Origin: CAVQGZ01 sp963714455
Lineage (GTDB): Bacteria > Actinomycetota > Actinomycetes > Jiangellales > Jiangellaceae
Assembly: GCA_963714455.1 (NCBI GenBank)
Contig: CAVQON010000020.1
Location: 310,001 to 374,000, forward strand
DNA length: 64,000 nucleotides
Direction of reading: 5' to 3'
Within the stretch, counting starts at the first letter, position 1; every line of letters starts with the position of its first letter. This document shows, one piece after another, positions 26,846 through 34,582 of this stretch. The notes beneath the pieces were generated by a model. The model saw nothing but the letters and a program-made list of their open reading frames with translations, had not been told where the DNA came from and ran no database searches. The position numbers were made by a program, and so were the translations under genes.

Positions 26846-28345
26846 GTGGTCGACCGGGACGGCTACGTCCTCGGGATCGACTCCTCGACCACCGCCACCA
26901 AGGCCGTCCTCGTGCGCGGAGACGGGACGGTGGCGGGAGTCGGTGTCGGTGAGTACGGCTTCGAGGCGCCGCACCCCGGTTGGTCGGAGCAGAGCCCGAA
27001 GCTGTGGTGGACGGCGACGCAGCAGGCCATCGCCGCGGCGCTGACCGACGCGGGCGCGGACGGCTCGGCCGTCGCGTCGGTCGGGCTGACCGGGCAGATG
27101 CACGGCTCGGTGCTGCTCGACGCCGCCGGCGACGTCGTCCGGCCCGCCTTGCTGTGGAACGACCAGCGAACCGCGGCGGAGTGCGACGAGATCCGCGACC
27201 GGGTGGGGGCAGCGCGGCTGATCGAGCTCACCGGCAACGACGCCCTCGCCGGGTTCACCGCACCGAAGCTGCTCTGGGTGCGCCGCCACGAGCCGGACGC
27301 CTGGGCGCGGGTCGCCCACGTGATGCTGCCCAAGGACTACGTGCGCTACCGGCTGACCGGCGCGATGGCCACCGACGTCGCCGACGCCTCGGGGACGCTG
27401 CTGCTGGACGTCGCGCGTCGACGCTGGTCGATCGACGTGCTGACCGCGCTCGACGTCGATCCGGGGCTGCTCCCCGAGCTCTTCGAGGGGCCTGCCGTCT
27501 GCGGCGTCGTCTCTGCGGGCGCGGCGGCGCTCACGGGGCTGGCGGCAGGCACGCCGGTGGTCGCCGGAGGTGGCGACCAGGCGGCCAACGCCGTGGGCGT
27601 AGGCGCCGTGCGCGACGACGTCGGGGCCTTGTCGTTGGGCACGTCCGGGGTGGTGTTCGTACCGACGGCCCGGCCGGTGGTCGAGCCCGAGGGGCGCGTC
27701 CACTCCTTCTGCCACGCGGTTCCCGACACCTGGCACGTGATGGGCGTGATGCTCTCAGCCGCCGGGTCGCTGCGGTGGTACCGCGACACGCTGGCGCCCG
27801 ATGTCGGCTTCGGCGCGCTCGTCGCCGAGGCCGGGCCGGTCGCCCCCGGCGCGGACGGTCTGCGCTTCTTGCCCTACCTCACCGGCGAACGCACGCCGCA
27901 CCCCGACCCGCAGGCCCGCGGAGCGTTCGTGGGGCTCACCGTCCGGCACACGCGGGCGCACCTGACGCGCGCCGTGCTCGAAGGCGTTGCCTTCGGGCTG
28001 CGCGACGGCCTCGAGCTCATGCGCGACGCCGGAGTCGGCATGCCGGGGGAGTTCCGGGCCTCCGGCGGGGGCACCAAGAGCCCGTTGTGGCGCCAGGTCG
28101 TCGCGGACGTGCTCGACGTGCCGGTTGTGACGGTAGGGACGGCCGAAGGCGCTGCCTTCGGCGCAGCCGTGCTTGCCGCGGTGGGCGCCGGATGGTTCCC
28201 CTCGGTCGCCGAGTCCGAGGCGGCGATGGTGCGCACTGGCGAGCGCACCGAGCCGGCCGACGCCGACGCCTACTCCGGCGCCTATGCGAGCTACCGGTCG
28301 CTGTACCCCGCGCTGCAGCCGGTCTTCGGGCGGCTCGACAGCTAG
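26846..28345 (+). CDS. xylB: Xylulokinase
   Basis: A 499-residue FGGY-family kinase that phosphorylates D-xylulose to xylulose 5-phosphate. The N-terminal ASKHA motif YVLGIDSSTTATKAVLV and the substrate segment GQMHGSVLLD are present, with the C-terminal ATP-site glycine motif FRASGGGTKSPLWRQ. The GTG at 26846 lies 6 bp after xylA. No XylR/ROK regulator is encoded in the window. It converges with a glutamine amidotransferase gene across 124 bp. Confidence 0.96.
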   Translation: MVDRDGYVLGIDSSTTATKAVLVRGDGTVAGVGVGEYGFEAPHPGWSEQSPKLWWTATQQAIAAALTDAGADGSAVASVGLTGQMHGSVLLDAAGDVVRPALLWNDQRTAAECDEIRDRVGAARLIELTGNDALAGFTAPKLLWVRRHEPDAWARVAHVMLPKDYVRYRLTGAMATDVADASGTLLLDVARRRWSIDVLTALDVDPGLLPELFEGPAVCGVVSAGAAALTGLAAGTPVVAGGGDQAANAVGVGAVRDDVGALSLGTSGVVFVPTARPVVEPEGRVHSFCHAVPDTWHVMGVMLSAAGSLRWYRDTLAPDVGFGALVAEAGPVAPGADGLRFLPYLTGERTPHPDPQARGAFVGLTVRHTRAHLTRAVLEGVAFGLRDGLELMRDAGVGMPGEFRASGGGTKSPLWRQVVADVLDVPVVTVGTAEGAAFGAAVLAAVGAGWFPSVAESEAAMVRTGERTEPADADAYSGAYASYRSLYPALQPVFGRLDS

Positions 28346-28376
28346 TACCCGTCAGGCGACTCCTGCCCGGGTCACC

Positions 28377-28461
28377 GGCGTCAAGGCGGCATCCGGGTAG
28401 GCGGGGCTGCCTGACCTGCACCACGATGCGATGGGGGTGTACCGAGACGCACCTTGACGCC
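28377..28461. repeat. 10-bp inverted repeat in the xylB-amidotransferase spacer
   Basis: GGCGTCAAGG (28377-28386) and CCTTGACGCC (28452-28461) are perfect inverted copies 65 bp apart, between convergent genes. They might form a bidirectional terminator with a large loop; no U-tract is seen. Confidence 0.3.
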
Positions 28462-28469
28462 CCTGGCCG

Positions 28470-29162
28470 CTAGGCGAGCAGGGCGACCCAGGCGTCCAGC
28501 GCCCCGTCAGCGGCCTGAGCGAGACGGGCGGAGTGCTGCGGGTCGAGAAGGCCACGCGCCTCGCCACCAGCCGCCGCGAGGTCGTCCGGAAACTGGGTCG
28601 CCATGGCCGTGACCTGGTCGTGGCCGGCCTCCAGGTGAAACAGCAGCCCGTAGGCGCTGTGCTCGAACCGGAACGCCTGCACCGGCGTCAGCACGGACGA
28701 CGCCAGGTGCACCGCACCCGCGGGCAACTCGTAGACGTCGCCGTGCCAGTGCAGCGGAGCGAACGGTGACGGCAGACGCCCCAGCACCGGGTCGGTGTGA
28801 CCGAGCTCGGTGAGCGTCACCTCGTGCCAGCCGAGCTCGATCCGCGGCCCGGGACGCACGTCGGCGCCGAGGGTGGCCGCCAGCAGCTGGCTGCCCAAGC
28901 AGACCCCGAGCACGGGCACGTGGGCGTCGAGGCAGTCGGCGATCAGGTTCTGCTCGGCCATCAGATGCGGGTAGGCGTCGGTGTCGGTGACGCTCATCGG
29001 CCCGCCCATCACGACGAGCCCGTCGATGCCCGACGGACCGACCGGCGCCGCCACCCCCTCGAACAGCCGCACTGTCCGCCATGTGTGCCCGGCACGGTCG
29101 AGGGCAGCGGCGATGCGCCCCGGTCCTTCGACGGCGACGTGCTGCAGGACGACGACGGTCAT
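28470..29162 (-). CDS. Class I glutamine amidotransferase (GATase1, GuaA-N-like)
   Basis: A 230-residue stand-alone glutaminase-type protein. The nucleophile elbow is LGVCLGSQLLAATLG with the catalytic cysteine, and the His-Glu pair is in LLFHLEAGHDQ. An early oxyanion motif VMGGPMSVTD is present. Homologues are annotated as GMP synthase-like or gamma-glutamyl hydrolase-like; the true amine acceptor is unknown. It starts 39 bp upstream of the oppositely oriented tRNA-Met. Confidence 0.87.
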   Translation of the reverse strand: MTVVVLQHVAVEGPGRIAAALDRAGHTWRTVRLFEGVAAPVGPSGIDGLVVMGGPMSVTDTDAYPHLMAEQNLIADCLDAHVPVLGVCLGSQLLAATLGADVRPGPRIELGWHEVTLTELGHTDPVLGRLPSPFAPLHWHGDVYELPAGAVHLASSVLTPVQAFRFEHSAYGLLFHLEAGHDQVTAMATQFPDDLAAAGGEARGLLDPQHSARLAQAADGALDAWVALLA

Positions 29163-29201
29163 GGCGGTCCTTCGACTCGGCGCAGGTACCCTGACCCGCG
29201 C

Positions 29202-29275
29202 GGGGCGGTAGCTCAGCCGGTTAGAGCTGGGGACTCATAATCCCTTGGTCGCGGGTTCGAGTCCCGCCCGCCCCA
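29202..29275 (+). tRNA. tRNA-Met (CAT)
   Basis: A 74-nt cloverleaf with acceptor GGGGCGG/CCGCCCC, D stem GCTC/GAGC, anticodon stem GGGGA/TCCCT with loop CTCATAA, and T arm GCGGG TTCGAGT CCCGC. The 3' end reads ACCT, so CCA is not fully encoded. Anticodon CAT could also be the lysidine-modified tRNA-Ile2; the anticodon-arm sequence looks more like elongator Met. Confidence 0.9.
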
Positions 29276-29284
29276 CCTGTGCGA

Positions 29285-29683
29285 CTAGCCGAAGCTGGCG
29301 TAGTCCCAGGAGTGCAGGGTCAGCGGGTTGAGTCGTAGCGCCACCTCGTTCGTGCGCCGCGACCGCAGGCGTCGGGCCAGCGGCGAGCCTGGGTCGTCGA
29401 CGTAGCGATCGACGATGCGGTCGAGCACCTCGGCTGCACCGATGTGGACGATGTCGCCGATCGCTCTGCCGCGCACGCCGCGGTAGGGCGACGTGTCAGC
29501 GGAGACCTCGAAGCCCACTCGGGGGTCGTGGCGAAGCCTGCCCACGATGGCGGAGTCGGCCTGGGTGGAGCACCAGACGAAGCCGTCGGCGAAGTCGAAC
29601 CACATCGACTGCACGATCGGGCCGGAGCGGCCAGTGGTGGCGAGACGTACCGGGATCACCTCGTGGGTCAGGAACGACTCCAC
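29285..29683 (-). CDS. Pyridoxamine 5'-phosphate oxidase-like (FMN/F420-binding split-barrel) protein
   Basis: A split-barrel flavin-binding protein of ~132 residues. Core strands are PVRLATTGRSGPIVQSMWF, GFVWCSTQADSAIVGRL and RVGFEVSADTSPYRGVRG, typical of PNPOx-like proteins annotated in actinobacteria. The start is ambiguous: the frame is open to 29785 but would then cross the DosR-like box at 29742-29755. GTG 29683 puts the box ~60 bp upstream of the start and is preferred; GTG 29740 is the alternative. The enzyme may use F420 or FMN. PNPOx-like genes occur in some DosR-type regulons. Confidence 0.75.
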   Translation of the reverse strand: MESFLTHEVIPVRLATTGRSGPIVQSMWFDFADGFVWCSTQADSAIVGRLRHDPRVGFEVSADTSPYRGVRGRAIGDIVHIGAAEVLDRIVDRYVDDPGSPLARRLRSRRTNEVALRLNPLTLHSWDYASFG

Positions 29684-29741
29684 GGTGGCCGCGTCCCACG
29701 GGCCACTCGCCTTCGGTGATGCCGCGGTTGTTCTCAACACG

Positions 29742-29755
29742 GGGCCAATAGTCCC
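29742..29755. promoter_or_regulatory. DosR/DevR-like box upstream of the PNPOx-like gene
   Basis: GGGCCAATAGTCCC matches 12 of 14 positions of GGGACTWWAGTCCC. It shares GGCC-A-TAGTCCCTG with the site at 53579. Its distance to the preferred PNPOx start suits a promoter-proximal activator site. Confidence 0.5.
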
Positions 29756-29799
29756 TGATTCGTCAAGGAACGCCAATCCGAACACGAGGACGGGGGGCT

Positions 29800-30301
29800 G
29801 TGTCGCGGTCGACCCGTCGCCGCTCTCGTCGTGCCGGCAGGTGGCAGGTTGCTGCTCTGTCGTCCGCGTTCACCGGAGCGCTGGTCAGCCTGGCCTCCCT
29901 GGGGCCGGACCTGAGCAGCCGCACGTGGGTGCTCGTCGCCGGGGTGGGGGTGCTGGTCGCAGTGCTGCTGGGTGCCGCTTGCCCTCGGTGCCATGTCCGC
30001 AGCTCTGCTGCTGCTCACCAGCGTGCTCACGGGTGGTTCCCGGCCCTACTGGGCGGTGCTGGCGTTCGTGAGCGTGCTTGCCCCGTCGGCGGCGAAGACG
30101 CGGGAGTCGGCGCTGGAGACGGTGGTGGCCAGCGTCGCCGCAGCTCTGGGCTTCGACCAAGCCCTGGCCCTGCAGCTGCGGCTGGCCGAGTACGTGGTGG
30201 GCGCGGTGCTCGGCGCGGCGGCCGTCGTCGTCGCCGACTACCTCGGACGATGCCTCTGGCGCGCACGACTGCCCGAATCCCAGCCCGATCTCGCGGGCTG
30301 A
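29800..30301 (+). pseudogene. Remnant of a FUSC-like membrane protein
   Basis: Two overlapping frames together encode hydrophobic segments: WQVAALSSAFTGALVSLASL and VLVAGVGVLVAVLLG in one frame, then, after a frame change near 29975, LALGAMSAALLLLTSVL, SRPYWAVLAFVSVLAPS and LRLAEYVVGAVLGAAAVVVADYL. The WAVLAFVSVLAPSA...GAVLGAAA pattern resembles the FUSC-type inner-membrane module. The gene is frameshifted and short, so it is probably a decayed fragment. Confidence 0.55.
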
Positions 30302-30315
30302 CCGTCCCGCAGCGG

Positions 30316-31881
30316 CTAGAAGGGCGGTGGGTCCGGCTCGGGGTTGGGCTCGGGAGGGTCGGGTCGGTGGTCGTGGGGGTCGGTGGCCAGGACGCGCCCG
30401 GTGGGGGTGGTCCAGATCAGCCGGCCGTTCTGGTCGAGCTGGGTGTGCCAGTGGGGGGCGTGGGTCTTGAGCCGGTGGTGGCGTCGGCACAGGCAGCATG
30501 TGTTGTCCGCGGTTGTCGGGCCGTGGGGGTAGGGCACGACGTGGTCGCAGTCGCACGCCGTCGCTGCGCGGGTGCAGCCCGGGGCGCGACAGACGGTGTC
30601 GCGGGCGTGGGCGAGGCGTTCCATGACCGGCGGGTGCGTATACCCGCTGGCGGGTGGGAGCCGGTCGAGCCAGCGCACCGCCACCGGTCACCGCCGGCCG
30701 CATCACCGGCGGTCGCGTCACTGGTGGTGGGCAGCCCTGCGTGCAGCAGGGTGCTCAGGCCGAGGAGGTGGCCGGTGTCGGGGTGGTAGACCAGCGCGCG
30801 GCAGCTCGTGGCGTGGGCGGCGAGGTCGCGGGTGGTGGTGGCGGGCAGGGGGCCGTAGCCGGGGACCTCACCCGGTGTCGGGCCGCCGGTGAGGGTGTCG
30901 GCGGGGATCGTGACGGTCACCTGCACCCCCACCCCACCCGGGTTGCCGGAGCTGCCGGGGCTGCTGGTGGGGGTGAGGTCCACATCGGCGGGGTCGCCGT
31001 GGGTGGCCGGGGCGCCGGTGATCATGGTGGTGAGCAGGTCCGCACGCCGCTGCTCCCGGGTGCGGGTGTCGGTGGGGCTGGTCGGGTCGTGCGCCACCGC
31101 GGTCAGCACGGCGCGCACGGTGAGGGCGTCGGTCTCCGGGAGGCGGGCCATCAGGGTCGCCAGCCCGTCGACGCCGGCCGGCTCGACCCAGACGCGGCGG
31201 TCTCGGGCGTCGCGGCGCGGACAGTCCACCCCGGCGGCAGCCCGGGCGGCGTGGATGAGGCGGCGCATCCGCGCCGACATCTGCCCGACCGTGCGGGGCC
31301 GGTCCAGCAGCCACACCACCATGCTGGCCTCCACGCTGCGGAGCCGGTCGGGGGTGATGAGGGGGGCGAGCTCGTCGAGGTGCTCGGCCAGCTTCGTCGC
31401 CGTCCACACCTGCACCCGCCCCTGCTCCACCACATCGCGTAGCCGCGTGTGGCGGGACGAGACGCTGCGCGGTGTCCAGGCGAGTGGACACCTGGCGCTC
31501 ACTGACCGCCAACGCTTGGGCGACCTCCAGGCCCATCCAGCCGTCCGGGTCACAGCACCCCCGCGTGCACGAGCCGGGGGTGTGACCCTCCGGCCCCGTC
31601 TCCTGCCGCTGCGTGGCCAGGCGCCGCTCCCGCAGCTCCAGCAGCAACCGGCCCTGCGCCGCGCTCAGCTGGGTGATCAGCCCTTCGGCGTCGGCGAGCC
31701 GGGCCAGCAGCTCCTCCTCCGACACCACCGCCTCGCCGTCGGTGTCCGGGCCGAACACCCGACCGAACCGACCCCACGGAGACCGCGCCACCACCTCCCC
31801 GACCATGACCTCCAGATCACTGGAAACACACTCCCCAGCAACAACCGCGGGAACGGCGGCGGGACGCGGGATCGACGTCAT
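30316..31881 (-). pseudogene. DUF222/HNH endonuclease (13E12-type) gene with two frameshifts
   Basis: Three frames join into a ~520-residue DUF222-HNH protein. Segment 1 (from ATG 31881) covers the DUF222 N-terminus (RLADAEGLITQLSAAQGRLL). A frame change near 31460 leads to RHTRLRDVVEQGRVQVWTAT and the long central part. A second change near 30685 leads to RWLDRLPP and the HNH end (CRAPGCTR...DCDHVVPYPHG...NTCCLCRRHHRLK). The HNH motif itself is intact. Family members are multicopy, selfish-like actinobacterial genes. Two shifts suggest inactivation rather than one sequencing error. Confidence 0.82.
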
Positions 31882-31986
31882 GCGACCAGCATCCTCGGGG
31901 GGTCCGACACAAAGTCCCGACCGACCAACGGCCGTCCACAACCGAGCCGGCCGAGGTCGACCATCGTCGAGGCGTGCCGGGTCCGC

Positions 31987-32451
31987 CTACTCCATGATCC
32001 CCAAGGCGTAGGCGCCCACCGTGGCAGCCAGCTCGGCCACGGCCTCCAGGTCGTCGGAGGAGGGCGAGCCCACGACGCTGATCGGCTCGGCGACGGGGCG
32101 CCACGACATGCCGGTGGTCACCGTGCGGATGGACCGCACAGCCCCCGCGGTGTCGTCGTTGCCGTGGACGTAGAAGCCGTGGGGCAGCCCGACGGTGTCG
32201 GTCAGACAGGGGTAGTACACAGTGTCGAAGAAGTGTTTCAAGGCGCCCGACATGTAGCCGATGTTGGCGGGCGTGGCGAGCACGACGGCGTCCGCGGCGA
32301 GGACGTCGGCAGCTCCCGCGCTCAGTGCGGGACGTGTCGTGACGACGAGCCCGTGAAGCTCCTCCACCGCAGCCCCGGCCAGCGCGGCTTCCAGCAGTGC
32401 CTGCGTCGCCGGGGACGGCGTGTGGTGGACGACGAGCAGACGTCCGGTCAC
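31987..32451 (-). CDS. Flavodoxin/NADPH-dependent FMN reductase-like protein
   Basis: A 154-residue flavodoxin-fold protein. Features are the N-terminal strand GRLLVVHHTPSPATQ (phosphate-binding loop TPSPAT) and the isoalloxazine-loop segment ATPANIGYMSGALKHFFDTVY, typical of NAD(P)H-dependent FMN reductases. The GTG at 32451 overlaps the stop of the upstream sucrose phosphorylase gene (GTGA), so the two are coupled despite having no obvious metabolic link. Redox partner unknown. Confidence 0.82.
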   Translation of the reverse strand: MTGRLLVVHHTPSPATQALLEAALAGAAVEELHGLVVTTRPALSAGAADVLAADAVVLATPANIGYMSGALKHFFDTVYYPCLTDTVGLPHGFYVHGNDDTAGAVRSIRTVTTGMSWRPVAEPISVVGSPSSDDLEAVAELAATVGAYALGIME

Positions 32452-33941
32452 TGCGCGCCGGGCACGGCGGGGACGTCGAAGAGGCTGGCCACGCTGCGCT
32501 GGGCGCCGTCCTGGGTCCATGACAACGACGCGGTTCGGGCGGCGAGGTCGGCGTCGAGGCGAGCCGACTCGTTCTCCCCACGCCAGGCCATGACGATCTC
32601 GCTGCCGTCGACGGTCGCGGTGAACTCGCCGTCGAAGGCGCTGTGCCAGCTGCGGAAGGCGATGAGCCGGCGAAGGGCGGCCACCACGGGACGCTGCATC
32701 TCAGCGTGGATCTCGTCGTTCGTGTAGTAGTGGCGGTTCACGTCCCGGCCCACGTTCGTCCGCGCGAGCAGGTCCATGTCGTTGGTGCCGGCGAGCAGGC
32801 CGACGTAGTACACCTGCGGGATGCCGGGGGTGAAGAACTGCAGCGCCCGGGCGATCAGGTAGGCGTCGTCGTCGCGGGCCAGCGCGTCGTAGTAGGTGCT
32901 GTTGACCTGGTAGAGGTCGACGTTGGACGCCGCGGCACCGGTCGCCAGACGCGAGGTGCCGCCGCTGTTGTCGTGCATGCTCTCCACGAGGTCGTGGATC
33001 TGCTCGGGCGTCAGCAGCCCCTCGCGGGTGCGGTCCTCGGCGTCGGCACCGACGTCGATCACGCCGATGCCGTCGTGGGTGTCGAGCACCGTGACGCAGT
33101 TGCGTGGCCTGACCTGCAGCCAACGGTGCAGCGGGTGCGGGTCGCCGGCGATCAGCCCGTGCAGGACGAGCGGTGGCAGCGCGAAGTCGTAGACGAGGTC
33201 GACCTTGCGGGCGATCTCGATCTGGCTCTGGTAGTAGGAGTGCACCTCGACGAGCACCTCGAGGCCGCGCTCGCGGCACATGTCGCTCAGCTCGTCGATG
33301 AAGTCGAAGGTGTGCGAGGTCATGAACGACGAGGTCTCCGGGGTCTTGACGGCATAGCCGACGGCGTCGAGGCGCACGGACGCCGCGCCCGCCTCGGCCA
33401 GGTGGTCGAGCACCGACCGCAGGTACGCCCGTCCCGACTCGCTGTGCACGTCGATGTCCATCTGCGAGCCGGTGAACGTCGTCCAGGCCAGCCGGCGCGA
33501 CCCGTCGGCCATGACGACCGGGGTGAACGGCAGGCCGGGACGCGGCCGGTAGAGACCGAGCAGGTCGTCCTCGGTCGCGCCATCGGGAAAGACCGAGGCC
33601 ATGGTGAGGAACATGTCGGCGTAGGGCGACGCCTCCCCGTTGGCCAGCCAGTCGAGAAACTGCGGGGAGCGCGCCGAGACGTGGTTGACGATGACGTCGA
33701 CCATGACGTCGAGGTCGCGGCCCAGCTCTCGCACGTCGTCCCAGGTGCCGAGCCGGGGGTCGACCTCGGTGTGGTCGTCGGGGTCGAACCCGGCGTCCGC
33801 GCCGTCGATGGGCGTGAAGAACGGCAGCACGTGCACACCGCCGAAGAGCCCGGACATCTCGTCGGCCAGCAGGCGGCTCAGACCTGCGAAGTCGCCGGCG
33901 AGCCGGTCGGCGTACGTGATCAGCTGAACCTGGTTGCGCAT
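32448..33941 (-). CDS. Sucrose phosphorylase (GH13_18-type)
   Basis: A 497-residue GH13 enzyme predicted to convert sucrose + Pi to glucose 1-phosphate + fructose. The start MRNQVQLITYADRLAG is characteristic. Counting from this start, the nucleophile is D192 (RLDAVGYA), the acid/base E232 (VEVHSYY) and the transition-state stabiliser D290 (LDTHDG), exactly the numbering of the characterised Bifidobacterium adolescentis enzyme, which supports the chosen start. ATG 33950 is an alternative three codons upstream. Related glucosylglycerate-type phosphorylases are possible. Overlaps a downstream flavodoxin-like gene. Confidence 0.92.
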   Translation of the reverse strand: MRNQVQLITYADRLAGDFAGLSRLLADEMSGLFGGVHVLPFFTPIDGADAGFDPDDHTEVDPRLGTWDDVRELGRDLDVMVDVIVNHVSARSPQFLDWLANGEASPYADMFLTMASVFPDGATEDDLLGLYRPRPGLPFTPVVMADGSRRLAWTTFTGSQMDIDVHSESGRAYLRSVLDHLAEAGAASVRLDAVGYAVKTPETSSFMTSHTFDFIDELSDMCRERGLEVLVEVHSYYQSQIEIARKVDLVYDFALPPLVLHGLIAGDPHPLHRWLQVRPRNCVTVLDTHDGIGVIDVGADAEDRTREGLLTPEQIHDLVESMHDNSGGTSRLATGAAASNVDLYQVNSTYYDALARDDDAYLIARALQFFTPGIPQVYYVGLLAGTNDMDLLARTNVGRDVNRHYYTNDEIHAEMQRPVVAALRRLIAFRSWHSAFDGEFTATVDGSEIVMAWRGENESARLDADLAARTASLSWTQDGAQRSVASLFDVPAVPGAQ

Positions 33942-34081
33942 ATGTCTCATCTTGGTAGGCGGGCGGCCGGTTGTGGGACGGATAGCCGAGATCGGGCTCC
34001 GTGTGGCATCCTGGCGCCAGCACACCGATCCTTCGCTGCCGAGGCCGTAAGGGAAGACGTCCCTCGGACTAAGGAGGACCG

Positions 34082-34576
34082 GTGACGACTCGTGGAGTTC
34101 TGTTCATCCACGCTGCGACGTCGGCGCTGTGCCCACATGTGGAGTGGGCCGTCGCCGGCGTCCTTGGTGTGTCCGTACCCATGCAGTGGACGCCGCAACC
34201 GGTGTCGCCGGGGACGTTTCGCACCGAGGTCTCGTGGCGTGGTCCGGTGGGTACGGCCGCGTCCATCACCACGGCCCTACGCGGGTGGCAGCACCTGCGT
34301 TTCGAGGTCACCGAGGAGCCGACGGCCGCGTCGGAGGGTGCGCGCTACTGCTTCACGCCCACGCTCGGGGTCTTCCACGCCGTCACCGGCCTGCACGGCG
34401 ACATCCACATCCGCGAGGACAGGTTGCGCGCGGCCATGAGCAAGGCCACCGGTGACGGCGTCGACCTGACGACCGAGCTCGACACCCTGCTCGGCAAGGC
34501 GTGGGACGCCGAGCTGGAGCCCTTCCGCCACGCCGGGGACGGCGCTCCCGTCCGCTGGCTGCACGAGGTGGGCTGA
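34082..34576 (+). CDS. DUF3145 protein
   Basis: A 164-residue conserved actinobacterial protein of unknown function. It begins TRGVLFIHAATSALCPHVEW, a recognisable DUF3145 start, and contains WRGPVGTAASITTALRGW and HGDIHIREDRLR. It has the GTG start at 34082 after a strong AAGGAGG site. It converges on the fatty-acid operon, with the accD stop 7 bp away; DUF3145 commonly neighbours FAS II genes in actinobacteria. Cytosolic, no catalytic motif recognised. Confidence 0.9.
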   Translation: MTTRGVLFIHAATSALCPHVEWAVAGVLGVSVPMQWTPQPVSPGTFRTEVSWRGPVGTAASITTALRGWQHLRFEVTEEPTAASEGARYCFTPTLGVFHAVTGLHGDIHIREDRLRAAMSKATGDGVDLTTELDTLLGKAWDAELEPFRHAGDGAPVRWLHEVG

Positions 34577-34582
34577 GGTCGG

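Noticed and set aside
29202..29275. tRNA with CAT anticodon as tRNA-Ile2
   Set aside because: Anticodon CAT is compatible, but the anticodon arm and body look like elongator Met; identity elements for TilS were not compelling.
31895..31909. AAAGTCCC half-site upstream of the DUF222 gene
   Set aside because: Only one half of the dyad is present and the downstream gene is broken.
34051..34063. GGGA-AGACG-TCCC palindrome upstream of DUF3145
   Set aside because: Short 4-bp arms in GC-rich DNA are expected by chance and the centre does not fit the DosR motif.
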